A stretch of DNA of 64,000 bases from Ricinus communis (GCF_019578655.1 NC_063256.1:20994005-21058004), one strand, 5' to 3'; counted from the first letter of the stretch, positions 47,368 through 59,815 are shown. The notes: generated by a model from the sequence alone, not told the origin. Program-made: numbers and translations.

Positions 47368-49864
47368 TGAGCGTGGCTTTTTTGGAGCCTGCCCTAAACG
47401 ATTGCGGCTACATCATTGTGTCAAAGGTTGTCTCGTTCGTACTAGGCTCAATTCAAAAGTGAGTCATTCGGGAAAAGGTCTCGAGGGATCACGATAATAA
47501 TGGTGACCGCGCTTTATTGAAGAAGACTGGGAGTCGCCACTCGGGTAAAATAACCGGGATAAACAGAAAAGGGCGAAGGATGGTGGCTCAGATTCCTCAT
47601 GGAGAGCTTAACTTTCCCCCTCCCTGAATCAAAGATTTGCATTCAGAAAGTTAAGTACATGTTGGGAAGGGACTAGACACCCTAACATGACCGGACCATA
47701 AAGTCTGGCCTCCACTAGACTCTAAGGTTTTTGGTTTTCTTAATTGTATTAACCTAGCTTGGTTACTATCCATTTTTTTACTATGAATTTCTACTATCTT
47801 GCTTAAACATGCAAATGTGAGAAAAAGATATACTAACCTATCATACATTACCTAAAAGGAAAGGCATATTGGTGCCACTATTCCTAAGGAAATATGTTGG
47901 TACCTTAGATTTTATCTCACATGCCAAGGTGACCAAATAGAACCGGTTTTATTAAGCATGTGGGTGTGGGGTTCATTTTATCTTTAATTGATTAGATGAA
48001 TGAAACATGAAAGGCGAGGGAACTCATTTTGATGGGTTGAATTATTTTAGTTTAGAATGTAAGGTGATTAATCAACCTAATTCAATTTACCTTTAATATA
48101 TGAGATGAAATCTAAACACACAAAAGCAATTAGCAAAACATATATAAAGAATGGAAAAGAAGCAATTAATCCGGATACAAAACAGATTAACAAAATATAA
48201 CAGGAGACTAACTAACATCCTAATAAATTCAAACATATAGCCAACAAAGCATGAAAACAAGCCTAGCATCCAAGCTAAATTAACTAACCCTTCTTAAAAA
48301 GGTTTAAAATAATTAAAATAATAAAAATGCTATTAAACACATTATTCATGCAAATCATTTATAACATAGCAAAAATTGCAATTAAACATGTGAAACATAA
48401 AACCTACTCAATATGAGAATAAAACATAAAATGAAATACTCTATTTAGGTTATTAATCCCAATCATCAGGTTAATCATGAACATCAAACCTAATTAAGCA
48501 TGTTTGCATATAAACAAGCATATATTAGCTAAAAATAGCCTAAACATGCTTGAATTATATTTTAATCCACCTTGTGACCTACGGTACATAATGTTTTTAA
48601 GCATAAGAGTCATCAAATATTAAATATAAGCACATACAAAACCTTAAATCACCCAAAAACTCCATGAAAATAGGAGATCTAAGCTTCTGTGAGCTTACAC
48701 TGCATGGGGTAAGCCTTAGTCCATGTGGGCTAAGCGGATGCCCACGTGGACTAAGCCTTACCCCGCGTGGGGTAAGCTCCCAAAAGCTTGGAACTTCTAA
48801 TTTTAGGGGTTTTCTTCACAAAATCCTATTTTTAAACTTAATACAATCATAAAATATGGCAAACTAAGTTAAATACATGTCCTAAGCAAGTTTAATCTAG
48901 AGTTTTAGCCCTTGAGGTTATACCTTTTGATGAATCAAGAAAAATAGTGGCTTTGTGTAGAAATAGACTTGTTTGAGTTCTGAGGACACCAAGAGGCACC
49001 AAAAGCTTTTGGAATAGCTATAGATCACCTACAAAAACAAAAATCATGAATGGGAAAAGGAAGTTTTAAAAGTTTAGGGTTGAATGGAGTAAAGGTCCTA
49101 AAATGATAGTATGGGTATTAGAAATATAAAAAAGTGAGCACTTGTAGGGATTCTAATGGGTTCTCTCTTGTTGGGGTCCTTTAAAAAGGAGGATTAAAAG
49201 GGCTCCTTAAAGCTTGAATTGGTTTTAGTTAATGGGTCTCAAAAGTGAGGGTTATCTAGAAGAAGATTAAGGTGAAAAGTCTTTGAGCTTTTATGAGTTG
49301 TGTGTAGAAAATAGTTGTTAGAGAAGATGGGTAGTATGTTTTCTTTTTTTAAGATTGAAAAAATGTATGTATGACTCTAAGATTTAGAATGAGAAAGAGA
49401 TGATTATATATAGAAATATTAGGTTTTCAAAAGGTTTTTCTTTTATTAATTTTGATTCGTTGATGTTATTTAAGGGTCAAGGATTTGATTTTGTATTTTT
49501 AGGAGTAAGGCAGATGGTGACATGCGTCCTTAGGAGAGAATATGCCTCATAGTTTCACATTCCCATAATGATTGCATTTTTTATCTTTAGTCCACATGGG
49601 ATAATCGCCTTGCCTGCTTAGGCAAGCCTTACCTCATGTGGGCTTAGTTTAGGGCTTAGCCCACGTGGACTTAGCTTAGCCCACGTGATCTAGGCCTTAG
49701 CCTATGTGGTATGATGTGGTCTTTTAAGAGTTTAAGGGGTTTTACAGTTTAAATTAAGATTTATGGGGTTTTATGGTCTCGATTTTAGGTTTACAGGGTT
49801 TCAGGTTTCTATATCTATTTCCATCCATTCTAGAGCTTTTCGATGCCTTTTGATGTCTCTGACA
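47368..49864 (-). repeat. Solo LTR E inside the LINE
   Basis: A ~2.5 kb LTR on minus begins TGTCAGAGACATC at 49864 and ends GCCACGCTCA at about 47368. Near its 3' end it has the Tat-type GAGTCGCCACTCGG region (47531 on plus). The flanks ACCTT (47362-47366) and GCCTT (49865-49869) are a near-perfect duplication, and removing one restores the LINE frame. It carries repeated CCCACGTGG / GGCTTAGCCCACGTG modules (48722-48780 and 49590-49715). No internal region is attached. Outermost base uncertain by one or two. Confidence 0.75.
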
Positions 49865-50394
49865 GCCTTTTCTTTTCTACCTCTAAGCTCACTCCACCAA
49901 ACCTATCCTAATCTCGTCATCAGGGTTATGTAACGGATGAGCAAAAGTTAAGTAATAATACACCCACCTTTTCTCCTCCCTAGATATCAAGTTATACCTA
50001 TTACACACTAATGAGTATTCGAAGCTACTGCCAATTAGCAAAGTAAGAGCCAAGATTAATTCCTTCGTGCCCTCTCTAGGTAACCATAGAAACAAGATAG
50101 CTACCATTGTATTACGTTATCCAAATTAACTAAAACATCTATATGGTATCGAGAAAAGCTTCGAAGGAAAATATTGTCTTTCTTTTTCTAGAAAAGAGTT
50201 AGACCCCCACTATGTCCAACCACATCCATACAAATACCATCAAAGCCTAGATGGGCCCTAAGCCCTTTCAATCTACTTTTATAACTAAGAATCTCTATTA
50301 GAAAAATAAAATCAAGCCTCTTTTGGAAGACCGAGTCCTTGAGACCTTGGATTACCCGTAGGTTGCCAAGCCCACAATATTTCCAACTTATCAC
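49865..50394 (-). pseudogene. LINE ORF2 N-terminus, endonuclease domain (block 2, part)
   Basis: ORF2 starts at ATG 50394 on minus. MISWKYCGLGNLRVIQGLKD and LDFIFLIEILSYKSRLKGL, then LGFDGICMDVVGHSGGLTLF are the N-terminal half of the apurinic-type endonuclease that nicks target DNA for LINE insertion. It continues through FAHPLHNPDDEIRIG-containing frames with small shifts to the LTR E boundary. The family's Glu in FLxET reads IEI here. Confidence 0.8.
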
Positions 50395-50806
50395 ACTTAT
50401 TACTCTTAGTGGACCTGATTGCCAAGGCCCACCTTTAATTTGCTTTTGATAGGATCATAACTTTATTAGTTGAGCTGGAGACCCATCATACTCTTGCCTA
50501 CTAACACTTTCTAACTCCTCCCCCATACGATGTCTTTTTAGGTCCATTATAATGACTCCTCCATTTTAGCCATTATCTATGGTGTGGATAGTGATATTGA
50601 CCCGATTACTAGTAGTCCTTTATAATCTTGGAGGTACCATCATCATGCAGAATATTCTTCCCTCCATTTCCTCCACTAATTCCTCCCATAATCACCCCTA
50701 AATCCTTCTCAACATGGTAATCGCCTGAGGGTCTTGGAGCTATTTCCCACTTGCATATCCACTAACATGACATCATCATCTATAGTAGTTTTCGACAGAC
50801 CATATT
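50395..50806 (-). pseudogene. LINE ORF1 C-terminal region and inter-ORF spacer (block 2, part)
   Basis: Sequence upstream of ORF2 on the LINE minus strand. Frames are broken; GVIMGGISGGNGGKNILHD (about 50640-50700) is the only coherent run. It is bounded on the right by T2 and continues at 59554. Confidence 0.6.
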
Positions 50807-52928
50807 TGTTAGCACCATATTTTTTAAAATTAAAATTTTTATAAGCCCAATGATGAGACATTTTAGTTGGTAGAATGCTCTTGAATGAATAACGTGTATT
50901 AAACCTATGGAAACAGCCTCGAGGATCGACCCTAAAGCCTTAAAACCCAAAAAACCACACTTGAGCAAAGCTGACGAGCTAAGCTAGCGCGAACTCAGGC
51001 TAAGCTAGCGCGCCTGACTACACGCATGTTCAGGCTAAGCAAGCATGAGCTCAAGCTAAGCCAACGTATGTTCAGGCCAAGACAGGGCCTTTCAGCTTTA
51101 TGTCATGTCATTTTAAAATAAAAATTTATCAAACGACATGGCGCTATCTTAGCTCTCCAATCTCTAACCCTAAAACACATCTCAACCCTTCATTTTAAAC
51201 CCCAAAAATCTATATAAACACATCTCCATCTTTCCTTTTCAACACATACTCTCTAATCAACACTCTCAAAACTCCAAACCTCCATATACCTACATAGATA
51301 AAAGTCCTAGCCCCATTTTTTCTCTACACCCATCCTTCTTCAAAACACTAAAAACACTAATAAACCCTACTCTCATATGCACATCAAGATCTTTAGGTAG
51401 TATTTTCCAAGTTCTAAACACCTTTAAGTTTAAGCATTTTAATTTGAATTCCTCATCAAAATCTACCACTTGAGGGCCAAATCTAATTTTATTTGATATT
51501 TGGTACATCCTTTATTTTAATTTTATTCTCTATCATATTTTATTCCATTTTTTATTTTTGTGATTTAGGGAGCAAAACCCATTCGCTTTTCCCTCTATAA
51601 GTTGAACACTTGCAGATTCAACCTAGTCCCTTCGTACTTAAATCTTTGATATAAAATAGATTTGTCTTGGCACTTTCAAGCATTTGGAAGTTTGAACTTG
51701 CACGGGCTTAGCTTGTACTCATGCGAGTTCAACCTTAATAGCCTTGTGCATTATCATTTCTTTAGTTTTCTCCTACCGGTTTGGCGATTTTAGGACTTCT
51801 GGAAGTCTGAACTCACCCAGGCTTAGCCTGTACCTGCACAGGTTCAGCCTTAATACTCCTTATTTTGTTGTTTTGCTGACATGGATTTCGTTTTGCTGTT
51901 TTAGGGCTTCTAGAGGCTGACCTTATGCTAGCTCGGTCTGCTAGACCATGTTTTAATTAATTTCTGTTAAATTTTAATTAATTACATGTTTAATCATTTC
52001 ACTTTACTTTTTACCATTTAATTTCCCTATTCTTCCTTGCTCTATTTATTATTTGTTGCTTTTTTATTTATGTTCATCTGTTTTGAGGCCCTAAGGCCAT
52101 GGTTTGTAATAATTTTCTCCTAAGCTTCGTGATCTCTAATCCTTTCTTTATATGCTTATCTTATTACTTTCTAGATTCCATATCTCACGTGATCAAAGAA
52201 CTAAAATCATTCTAATATTGATGTGATCACCTTATATGTCAACTCTAAAATAAATCAAGCTTATCAATATAAGCTCCTCGCGCTATATTTTGTGTTCACC
52301 TCAAATGCTAAGATAAAATAAATCCGACATGTAGACTTAGGTAATAAAACCAGATTCTGATTTGGTCACCTTTCACATATGAAGATAATAAAATCTAAGG
52401 TACCAAAGTACCTACCGATTAGGACTAGCAAATGCACCAATGTGCCACTAGTTTAGGACTAGTCGAGGTACCAAAGTACCTCCCCCCCCACCAAGTTAAT
52501 CTTCTGATTTCTCACCTCACATGCTAAGGAAGATAAAAAAAAGGGTTGATATGTAAAAACAAATATAGGGTAAAATAGACTAAGACAATGTTATTAGGAT
52601 AGGTAAAGGCTCGTATGCCTAGTAGAGGCTAGGCTTCAGTGCCTAAGCAGATAAAGGTGCTTTCGTAAATGTTCCCTATCCGCACCTAACTTCCAAACCT
52701 AGAATCTCTGATTTTAGGGAGGGAGAAACTTAGACTCTCTATGAGGGATACAAAGCCATCATCCTCATTCCCGAAACTATCCAGATCTCATCGGGAGGCG
52801 ACTCCTTCTACGATTAGTCTTAAGGCCATTTCATAATCTCTTAGGCCTTTTAACCAAACAACTTATTTCAAAATGGGCCTAGTATTGAGAATGGACCACG
52901 GATTAGTAGTGGATCCCGGTCGCTCATA
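50807..52928 (+). repeat. 5' LTR of T2
   Basis: It runs from TGTTAGCACC to CGCTCATA and matches 57394-59553. TATA box TATATAAAC lies at 51211-51219. GC modules containing CAGGCTAAGC(T/A)AGCG lie at 50970-51080. Confidence 0.9.
51211..51219 (+). promoter_or_regulatory. TATA box of T2 5' LTR
   Basis: TATATAAAC is conserved at 57778-57786 in the 3' LTR and lies just before a pyrimidine- and CA-rich leader. Confidence 0.5.
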
Positions 52929-52929
52929 G

Positions 52930-52946
52930 TGGCGACTCCGATGGGA
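52930..52946 (+). promoter_or_regulatory. Primer-binding site of T2, tRNA-Arg type
   Basis: TGGCGACTCCGATGGGA starts one base after the LTR end. It differs slightly from the A1 site (TGGCGACTCCGCTGGGGA). Confidence 0.75.
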
Positions 52947-53963
52947 CTCGATAAGTTGACTCAAAGGAGTAGATGAGTTTTTGCCTTTTCTAACATTATT
53001 AACTTAGTCCTACATTTCATTTGCATTAGAATTAAGGAAGGCCTTATATTCCCGATGGCTTTAGCGATATCCATGTTCCACTTAAACAAGAGACGACTTA
53101 CATCGATGATGATCACCACCCTTGGCTTGTACTAAAGAGGTTATATACTTATCATGTTGAGTAGCGCCAACACAATTCCCTGCTAAATTGAAAAAGGGAT
53201 ACGTTTCTTTGAAGTATAAAAAGGGTACTTCTCGCTAAAGGAAACTCAGTCTTATTATCCCAACTAAAGCTCATATAGTGGAATCTAGTTCTTTCATATA
53301 GGATTTACCATATCGTATGCTTACATGATATTCGGAACATTGATAGAAGACCTCAGGATTAGCCTAAAATACCCACCCACTTAATTGAGAATCTATGGTT
53401 CCAGTATGACCCTAAATCAACACCTTTGATGAGTAAACCTGAGAAGACTTATTATAAAGTAGGTGAGTATGCGACTAATCCCTTAATTTTCTCTTAACAT
53501 TCCAAGTCTCTCGATGCACAAACATGAAAGTCTTTCAAAATAAATAACCCTCTTCCTATTAATCAATATGGGTTTTACCCGGCTCCTTGTTGAATATCAG
53601 GGAATCAGATCATATGCTGGAAGAAAAATAGCAGGCGTTGGTATCCCGAATTGATAGTTATGCCGAAATAAAAAAATCCTAGGAAGGATGAGACCGTGCC
53701 ATAAACTTCAAAATGAAGGAGTTTTGCATGTAAATATTTGACAAAATTTTTGTTCTCTTATTAAATCCTATCAAATGCTACTAATTTTTGTATATCCTGA
53801 ACTAACTCATTTCTTTATTTAATGTTTATTCTCTTTTACATACCATGCATACATGCATTTGTATTTACATTCCATGCACACCTTTCTAATCTCTTCTGGT
53901 TATAGTCACATCATCATTGCTTAGGTTGGAAGATAATGGTGACCCACACACAAACAAATAAAA
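52947..53963 (+). mobile_element. Leader of T2
   Basis: About 1 kb of non-coding sequence between primer site and gag, with no recognisable frame. Long leaders are usual in Tat elements. Confidence 0.6.
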
Positions 53964-55231
53964 ATGGTAGGGAATAGTTTTGCTGATGTGCAAACACTAC
54001 AAGCTGAGGTGGCTACCATTACAAAACAAATAAAAGATCTAATGGAAATAGTCAAACAATAGTCAAATCTCTTGAAATTAGTCATGATTATTAGAAATGC
54101 AACCATCAGTAGCGTTGTTCTAGCTGATGCCGACAACGCCAATGACAATGGACAACTACCCATTACTTTGGACTACTCTTGTTGTGGAAAAGGATAGAGG
54201 AAATGGCAATAATCATAATAAACGTGTTGATACTGATGATGAGGTGTAAGTCCTTTGGCGTCCTTATCAAGGCCCTACCAGCACATCTCATACATCTTCA
54301 GTAGAAAACTCTAAGCTGGAGGAGATGAGAGGCAGTTAGATAAAATGCAAAAACTGCACAAGTTGAAAGGATAGGAAGCCATTGAAGACATTGATGAGTC
54401 TGTGCTAAGAACCACCAAAGAAAAGGTGAATCTCCTTGACCATCCAAAATTTAATGGGTCTAGTGATCCCTAAGCTTTCTTTAGTGCATACTGGGTTTGC
54501 ATGACTACTTATTCCAACCTGACTAGGCAACAAATATTCCACTACTTTGGTCTCTATTTAACTGGAGTTGTAGCCCGCCAGTACTAACAATTGGATGAGA
54601 AGATTAGGGAAGATTGGAAAAACATGACTGAGAGATTCGTGGGCCAAAATGGTTACAACATCGAGGTTTAAGTGAGCACACGGGAATTAAAAGCTATCCA
54701 ATATCTTTCCAGTGAAACTGCATCTGACTACATCTTGCGATTTTGCACTAAGATGGCAAAGATGACCACTCGACCAACAGAAAGGGATTAAGTATGCTTT
54801 GCCATCAAGCGTCTACTATCTCACCTTTATGATAAGCTAGCTCTCTATTCCATCAAGAATTTTAAGAATTTGAAGGATTGTGCTATTAATATTGAAGAGG
54901 CTAAGCTCAAAAAGAACTCCTATAGAAGAAGCAGTGCAAACACTCCTGGCCCGAGAGAAGTGAACACCCTGGACATGACCTTCAGTGTAACCAGTTAGCC
55001 ATAAAAGTTTGTTGAGTTCCCAGTGCCCTTATCTCAAGTCATGGCTAAGCTACAAGAGCTTTAATAATTGAAGTCACCTCTTAGAAGACCAAAGGTGACT
55101 CAAACAGGTAGTAATCCAAACACTTTCTGTAAATATCATTAGCAGCCTCGCCAAGACATTACCAATGCTATGCTCTAAGGAACGAGGTTCAGATGCTTAT
55201 CGATAAGGGGAAGATTGCCAATCTCGAGTGA
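53964..55231 (+). pseudogene. gag of T2, decayed
   Basis: From ATG 53964 (MVGNSFADVQTLQAEVATIT) a Tat-type gag can be followed with several stops: LLDHPKFNGSSDP, FGLYLTGVVARQY, IREDWKNMTERFVGQNGYNI, YLSSETASDYILRFCTKMAK and AINIEEAKLKKNS. The C-terminal CKYH...QCYALRNEVQ zinc-knuckle-like region and LIDKGKIANLE end at TGA (55229-55231). No protease or polymerase follows. Confidence 0.75.
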
Positions 55232-55855
55232 AGATCATCGTGTTTTATTCTGCCTTTTGATTGTAATGTACAATACTTTCAGCATAATGCATTAGACAAT
55301 CAGTCTTGTTTATTTGTACAGATGTTTTACCTACTGTTAACTAAGCATTTTTGTGACTATCTTATTTGCATATTATGATTCTATGCCATATCATTCATTT
55401 GATTTAATCATAACTAAGGTCACATTTGCAGCCTGCTTAAACTCCTGAGGAAAGCATGATAACAAAAATAAATAAATAAGGAGTAAAGGAACAAAATTGT
55501 TTCGCAGGAATCCTTAAGAGACATACCTAGTCTAAACTTCAACCCATGCCTACACCAAGCTAGTCAAGCCAAGAATGGGCATGAGCCTAAAAAATAAGAA
55601 AATATAGAAAATAAAAGGCCTAAGCCAACCAATATGGCTATGATCCCTAAAAGGAAAACCCAATGGAAACATAACAGAAAACTTCGCTCATCAACTTAAA
55701 AACCTCTCCCTAGGGCTATAATAAGGCCAATAAGTTGTACAAGGGTATAAGTTCACTAAGCCAAGCAAAGGAACGCCTAATTAAAAAAAATCAAAATAAA
55801 GAGAAATGCCCCCAAAAAGGGACCTAGGCAAAATTAAGGCATTCTAGAGAAAATA

Positions 55856-55880
55856 GTCAGCTAGAAAAAGGCTGGCTGAC
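55856..55880 (+). repeat. Hairpin module, T2 3' UTR
   Basis: GTCAGCTAG (55856-55864) pairs with CTGGCTGAC (55872-55880) over nine pairs with one G-T. It is followed by AACAAGAGT, as after the second A2 module at 12763. Confidence 0.65.
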
Positions 55881-56198
55881 AACAAGAGTTCGGCCAAGCA
55901 CTTGGACCCGCCGGCAGTTATGTTTGAATCAAATTGTATGATGACATCACATTGAATAACAATATGCTTATGAGATAATCCTCAAAATGTTCAGTTAACA
56001 AAAGTGTGGAATGTCTAGCAAATAGACATAGCAGGAAGCAACAACGTGTGTCAACAACTAAGAAGCCATCATCGTTAGAAGCAATCAGGGGGTAAGCAAC
56101 TCCTACTCCTTGTACAACCATGCCTCAGAAAAATAAAAAGAAAAAGAAAAAGAAAAAGGAGAAATAAAAAATAAAAAATCATAAAAAAAAGATGCTTG

Positions 56199-56354
56199 CT
56201 AAGTTGAAAATGCCTAAAGAGGTGCCTTAGGCAAAAGTTAAGGCTAGCCTGCTAGGTCGAAAACCTAAAAAAGGGCGACCTAAGTAACAATCGAGGCGAG
56301 CTATCTTACTAGATCAAAAACCTGAAAAGGGCAATCTAGGCAAAAATTAAGGGG
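56199..56354 (+). repeat. Three tandem hairpin modules, T2 3' UTR
   Basis: The stems are CTAAG/CTTAG (56199-56203 with 56226-56230), TAGGTCG/CGACCTA (56253-56259 with 56276-56282) and CTAGAT/ATCTAG (56309-56314 with 56334-56339). The inner hairpins are CCT/AGG around AAAG, AAAAA or GAAA. The downstream boxes GGCAAAAGTTAAGGC and GGCAAAAATTAAGGG match those in A2. Confidence 0.7.
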
Positions 56355-57023
56355 AAAAAAAGAAGAAAAGAAACGAGGGTATGGCTCATAAATAAATGCC
56401 TGTAAAAGGCATCTGCCCCATCTCTTTCCCATGCTCGAAAGACACAAGCGCCTGCTAGGCAATAGCATAGTCCCCAAACTCATCAAACCAAAAACTGAGT
56501 AGCCAAGGAAAGAAGCAGGATATGACTGCATCCCATCAGACATACATCAATAAAGTTATAAGGTTTACTGCCAAAGTACTGGTGTTCATACCACTAGAAG
56601 TAGTAAGGATCTGACCAAAGTGTTGGGAAGCTGGAATAAGGACAGATTTCAGAAGGTCAAGTCTCCATTAAGCACTCAAAAGTGCTAGGCTCTTTGTGAT
56701 GGTGCCCTCCCACCTAATTCAATGCAAACCTATCAAGCATAAATTAAAATAGACTCATGTATACATGAATAAACCTGTCAATGCAGAACACCAAAGATAC
56801 CATGAAGATTGAATGCTTAATGCTCCCTATTACTCGGACATGGGCTTCAATCTATGCAGCTCAGGATGCCACCCAACCAAGCAATCCAAGTTTGATTCTC
56901 TTATCTTCATTCAATATGGAATGCTAATCAAGCCCAAAGAGTCCTCCCTTAAGGCACTATTGTCTTGTTCAGGTACAACACGCAACTCGACCACGACTCA
57001 TTAGCCTCTAGAACATCAAATAG

Positions 57024-57265
57024 CCATCCTCAAGAAAACATCGGTATCACAATGACATACCCTCACGAAGACGCTGATATCACACTAATGCACCAATCGA
57101 TGCAAGTCAAGAAGACGACGGTATCACACCGATGCACCCTCAAGAAGACAATGGTATTACACTGACACACCCTCAAGAAGAAGATGGTATCGCACTGATG
57201 CAGCTCAAGAAGATGACGGTATTACACCAACGCACCTTGAAACGACAATATCGCACCGATGTGTC
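57024..57265 (+). repeat. 33 bp minisatellite, ~7 copies
   Basis: A tandem unit built on CCTCAAGAAGACGATGG then TATCACACCGATGCA runs with divergence through the T2 3' UTR. Confidence 0.75.
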
Positions 57266-57376
57266 ATAAATAATTAAGGTACGACACCCCAACCCTAAGC
57301 TTCTTTATGCTTTGTTCGAACTCATTTTCAAAATGTGTTTTTCTGTAAAAATAATTTTTTTTTAAATTCCTCTTCT

Positions 57377-57393
57377 AAAGTAGGGGGACAAAC
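57377..57393 (+). promoter_or_regulatory. Polypurine tract of T2
   Basis: AAAGTAGGGGGACAAAC directly precedes the 3' LTR at 57394. Confidence 0.85.
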
Positions 57394-59553
57394 TGTTAGT
57401 ACCAAATTTTTTTAAATTAAGATTTTTATAAACTCGATGATGAGTCATTTTAGTTGGTGGAATGCTCTTTAATGGATAACGTGTGTTAAATTTATGGAAA
57501 CAGCCTTAAGGATCAACCCTAAAGCCATGGAACCCAAAAAACCACACTTGAGCAAAGCTATCAGGCTAAGTCAGCGCAAGCTCAGGCTAAGCTAGCGCAC
57601 CTGACCTCGCGCATGTTCAGGCCAAGCTAGCGCGAGCTCTGGCTAAGCCAATGCACTTTCAGGCTAGGGCAGGGCCTTTTCAGCTTTATATCATGTCATT
57701 TCAAGACAAGAATTTATCAACCTCCAATCTTTAACCCTAGAACATATCTCAACCCTTCATTTTAAACCCCAAAAACCTATATAAACACATCTCCATCTTT
57801 CCTTTTTAACACACACACTCTCTAATCAACATTCTCAAAACTCCACACCCCCACATAACCACATACATAAAAATCCTAGCCCCACTTTCTTTCTACACTC
57901 TTCCTTCTTCAAAACACCAGAAACATGAATAAACCCTACTACCATACACATATCAAGATCTTTAATTAGTATTTTCCAAGTTTTACACACATTCTTTCCT
58001 TTTAAGCATTTTAATTTGAATATTTCACCAAAATCCACCACTTGAGGGCCAAATCTAATTTTATTTGATATTTCATACATCTTTATTTTATTTTTATTCT
58101 CTATCATATTTTATTACATTTCTTTTATTTTTATGATTTGGGGTGTAACACCCATATGCTTTCCCCTATATAAGTCGAACAGGAGCGGGTTTATCCCTAT
58201 ACCCGCGCAGGTTCAACACTATATCTGCGCGGGTTTAACCTAGCCCCTTTGGATTTAAATCTTTAACATAAAATGCAGTTGTTTTGGCACTTCCAAGCTT
58301 CTAAGAGTTTGAACTTGCGCGGGCTTAGCATGTATCCGTGCGGGTTTAACCTTAATAGCCTTGTGCATTGTCATTGTCATTTTTTGGCTTTCTCTTGTCG
58401 TTTTGGCGATTTGGGAATTCTGGAAGTTTGAACTGATGTGGGTTAGCCTATATCTGCGCGGGTTTGGCCTGTACTCACGGGGGTTCAACCTTACTAGCCT
58501 TGTGCATTGTTGTTTTTTTTGCTTTCTCCTTATTTGGTCGTTTCTGCTGATCTAACTATTATTTTGCTATTTTTAGGCTTCGCGCTAGCTTAGTCTGCCA
58601 GACCTTATTTTGATTAATTTTTGTTAAATTTTCATTAATTACATGTTTAATCGTTCTATTTTATTTTTTGCCATTTAATTTTTCTATTATTGCTTGCTCT
58701 ATTTATTATTTGTTGCCTTTTATTTATATTCATCTGTTTTGAGGCCCTAAGATCGTGGTTTGTAATTTTTCTCTCAAGTGTCCCGATCTCTCAAATCCCT
58801 TCTTTATATGCTTATCTTATTACTTTCTAGATTCCACATCTCATATTATCAATCTAGCATTGATGAGACACTTTAAAATAAATCAAGCTTACTAATATAA
58901 GCTCCCTGTGGTATATTATGTGTTCACCTCAAATCCTAAGATAAAATAAATCTGACACCTAGACTTAGGTAATAAATCCAGATTCTGATTCAGTCACCTT
59001 TCACATATGAAGATAATAAAATCTAAGGTACCAAAGTACCTCCCGATTAAGACTAGCAAAGGCACTAATGTGCCTCCTGTTTAGGACTAGTCGAGGTACC
59101 AAAATACCTTCCCCCTTAGGTTAATCTTCTGATATCTCATCTCACATGCTGAGGAAGATAAAAAAATGTTGATGTGTAAAAATGAATATAGGGTAAAATA
59201 GGCTAAGATAATGTTTTTAGGATAGGCAAATGCTCGTCTGCTCTAGTGGAGGCTAGGCTTCACCACGTAGGTGGATAGGGATGCTTTTGTAAATCTTCCA
59301 TATCCGCATCTAACTTTTAGAACTTAGAGTTTATAATTTTATGGAGGAAAAAACTTAGGCTCTCCGCAAGGGGTACACAGTCGTCATCCTCACTCCCGAA
59401 ACTGTTCCAATCTCATCGGGTGGCGACTCCTTCTCCGATTGGTCTTAAGGCTATCTCGTAATCCGTCAGGATCTTCAACCGAACAACTCATTTCGAAATG
59501 GGACTAGTACAGAGAGCAGACCTCGGACCGGTAGTGGATCCCGGTCGCTCACA
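57394..59553 (+). repeat. 3' LTR of T2
   Basis: It runs from TGTTAGTACC to CGCTCACA and matches the 5' LTR. GC modules around CTGCGCGGGTTTAACC (58214-58490) are better preserved here than in the 5' LTR (51690-51840), giving two versions of the same decaying repeat. Confidence 0.9.
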
Positions 59554-59815
59554 ATATCAAAACCACTTATCTCAATCTGAGGCTGTTGCCTCCTATTTGG
59601 AGCTTGAAGCCAGTTGTCTTAAAGTTTGTCAACCTGACTTGATGATAAATCAAATAATTTATCGCAAAAGCAATTTTGAATGATCAAGTTTCCCACATAT
59701 AAAGTAAAAAGTGGATAACCTTTCATACTTGAAAGTAATCCAACTCCAGTCACCTCCTGACCTCTTCATCTTCATCTTGTGTTTTAGAATTAGTCTTTTA
59801 GTAAGACAAATATTT
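59554..59815 (-). pseudogene. LINE ORF1, zinc-knuckle region (block 1 of 4)
   Basis: The minus strand encodes KMKMKRSGGDWSWITFKYER, then YFICGKLDHSK (about 59665-59715), the basic/aromatic segment and CCHC knuckle of plant LINE ORF1 nucleic-acid-binding proteins. The first and last Cys are lost. It joins block 50395-50806 once T2 is removed. Beyond about 59815 similarity fades, so the LINE 5' end is uncertain. Confidence 0.7.

Larger units (their letters stand above)
55232..57376 (+). mobile_element. 3' UTR of T2 with hairpin modules and a minisatellite
   Basis: About 2.1 kb non-coding. It holds four hairpin modules (55856-55880, 56199-56230, 56252-56284, 56309-56339) and a 33 bp minisatellite (57024-57265). 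The layout mirrors the A2 3' UTR although the minisatellites are unrelated. Confidence 0.7.
50807..59553 (+). mobile_element. Tat-type LTR element T2, complete but lacking pol
   Basis: An 8.7 kb plus-strand element inside LINE ORF1 with two direct ~2.1 kb LTRs, tRNA-Arg-type primer site, decayed gag, no protease, RT or integrase, a repeat-rich 3' UTR and a clear polypurine tract. The flanks ATATT (50802-50806) and ATATC (59554-59558) are a near-perfect duplication. It depended on other elements for its enzymes, or lost them. Confidence 0.85.
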
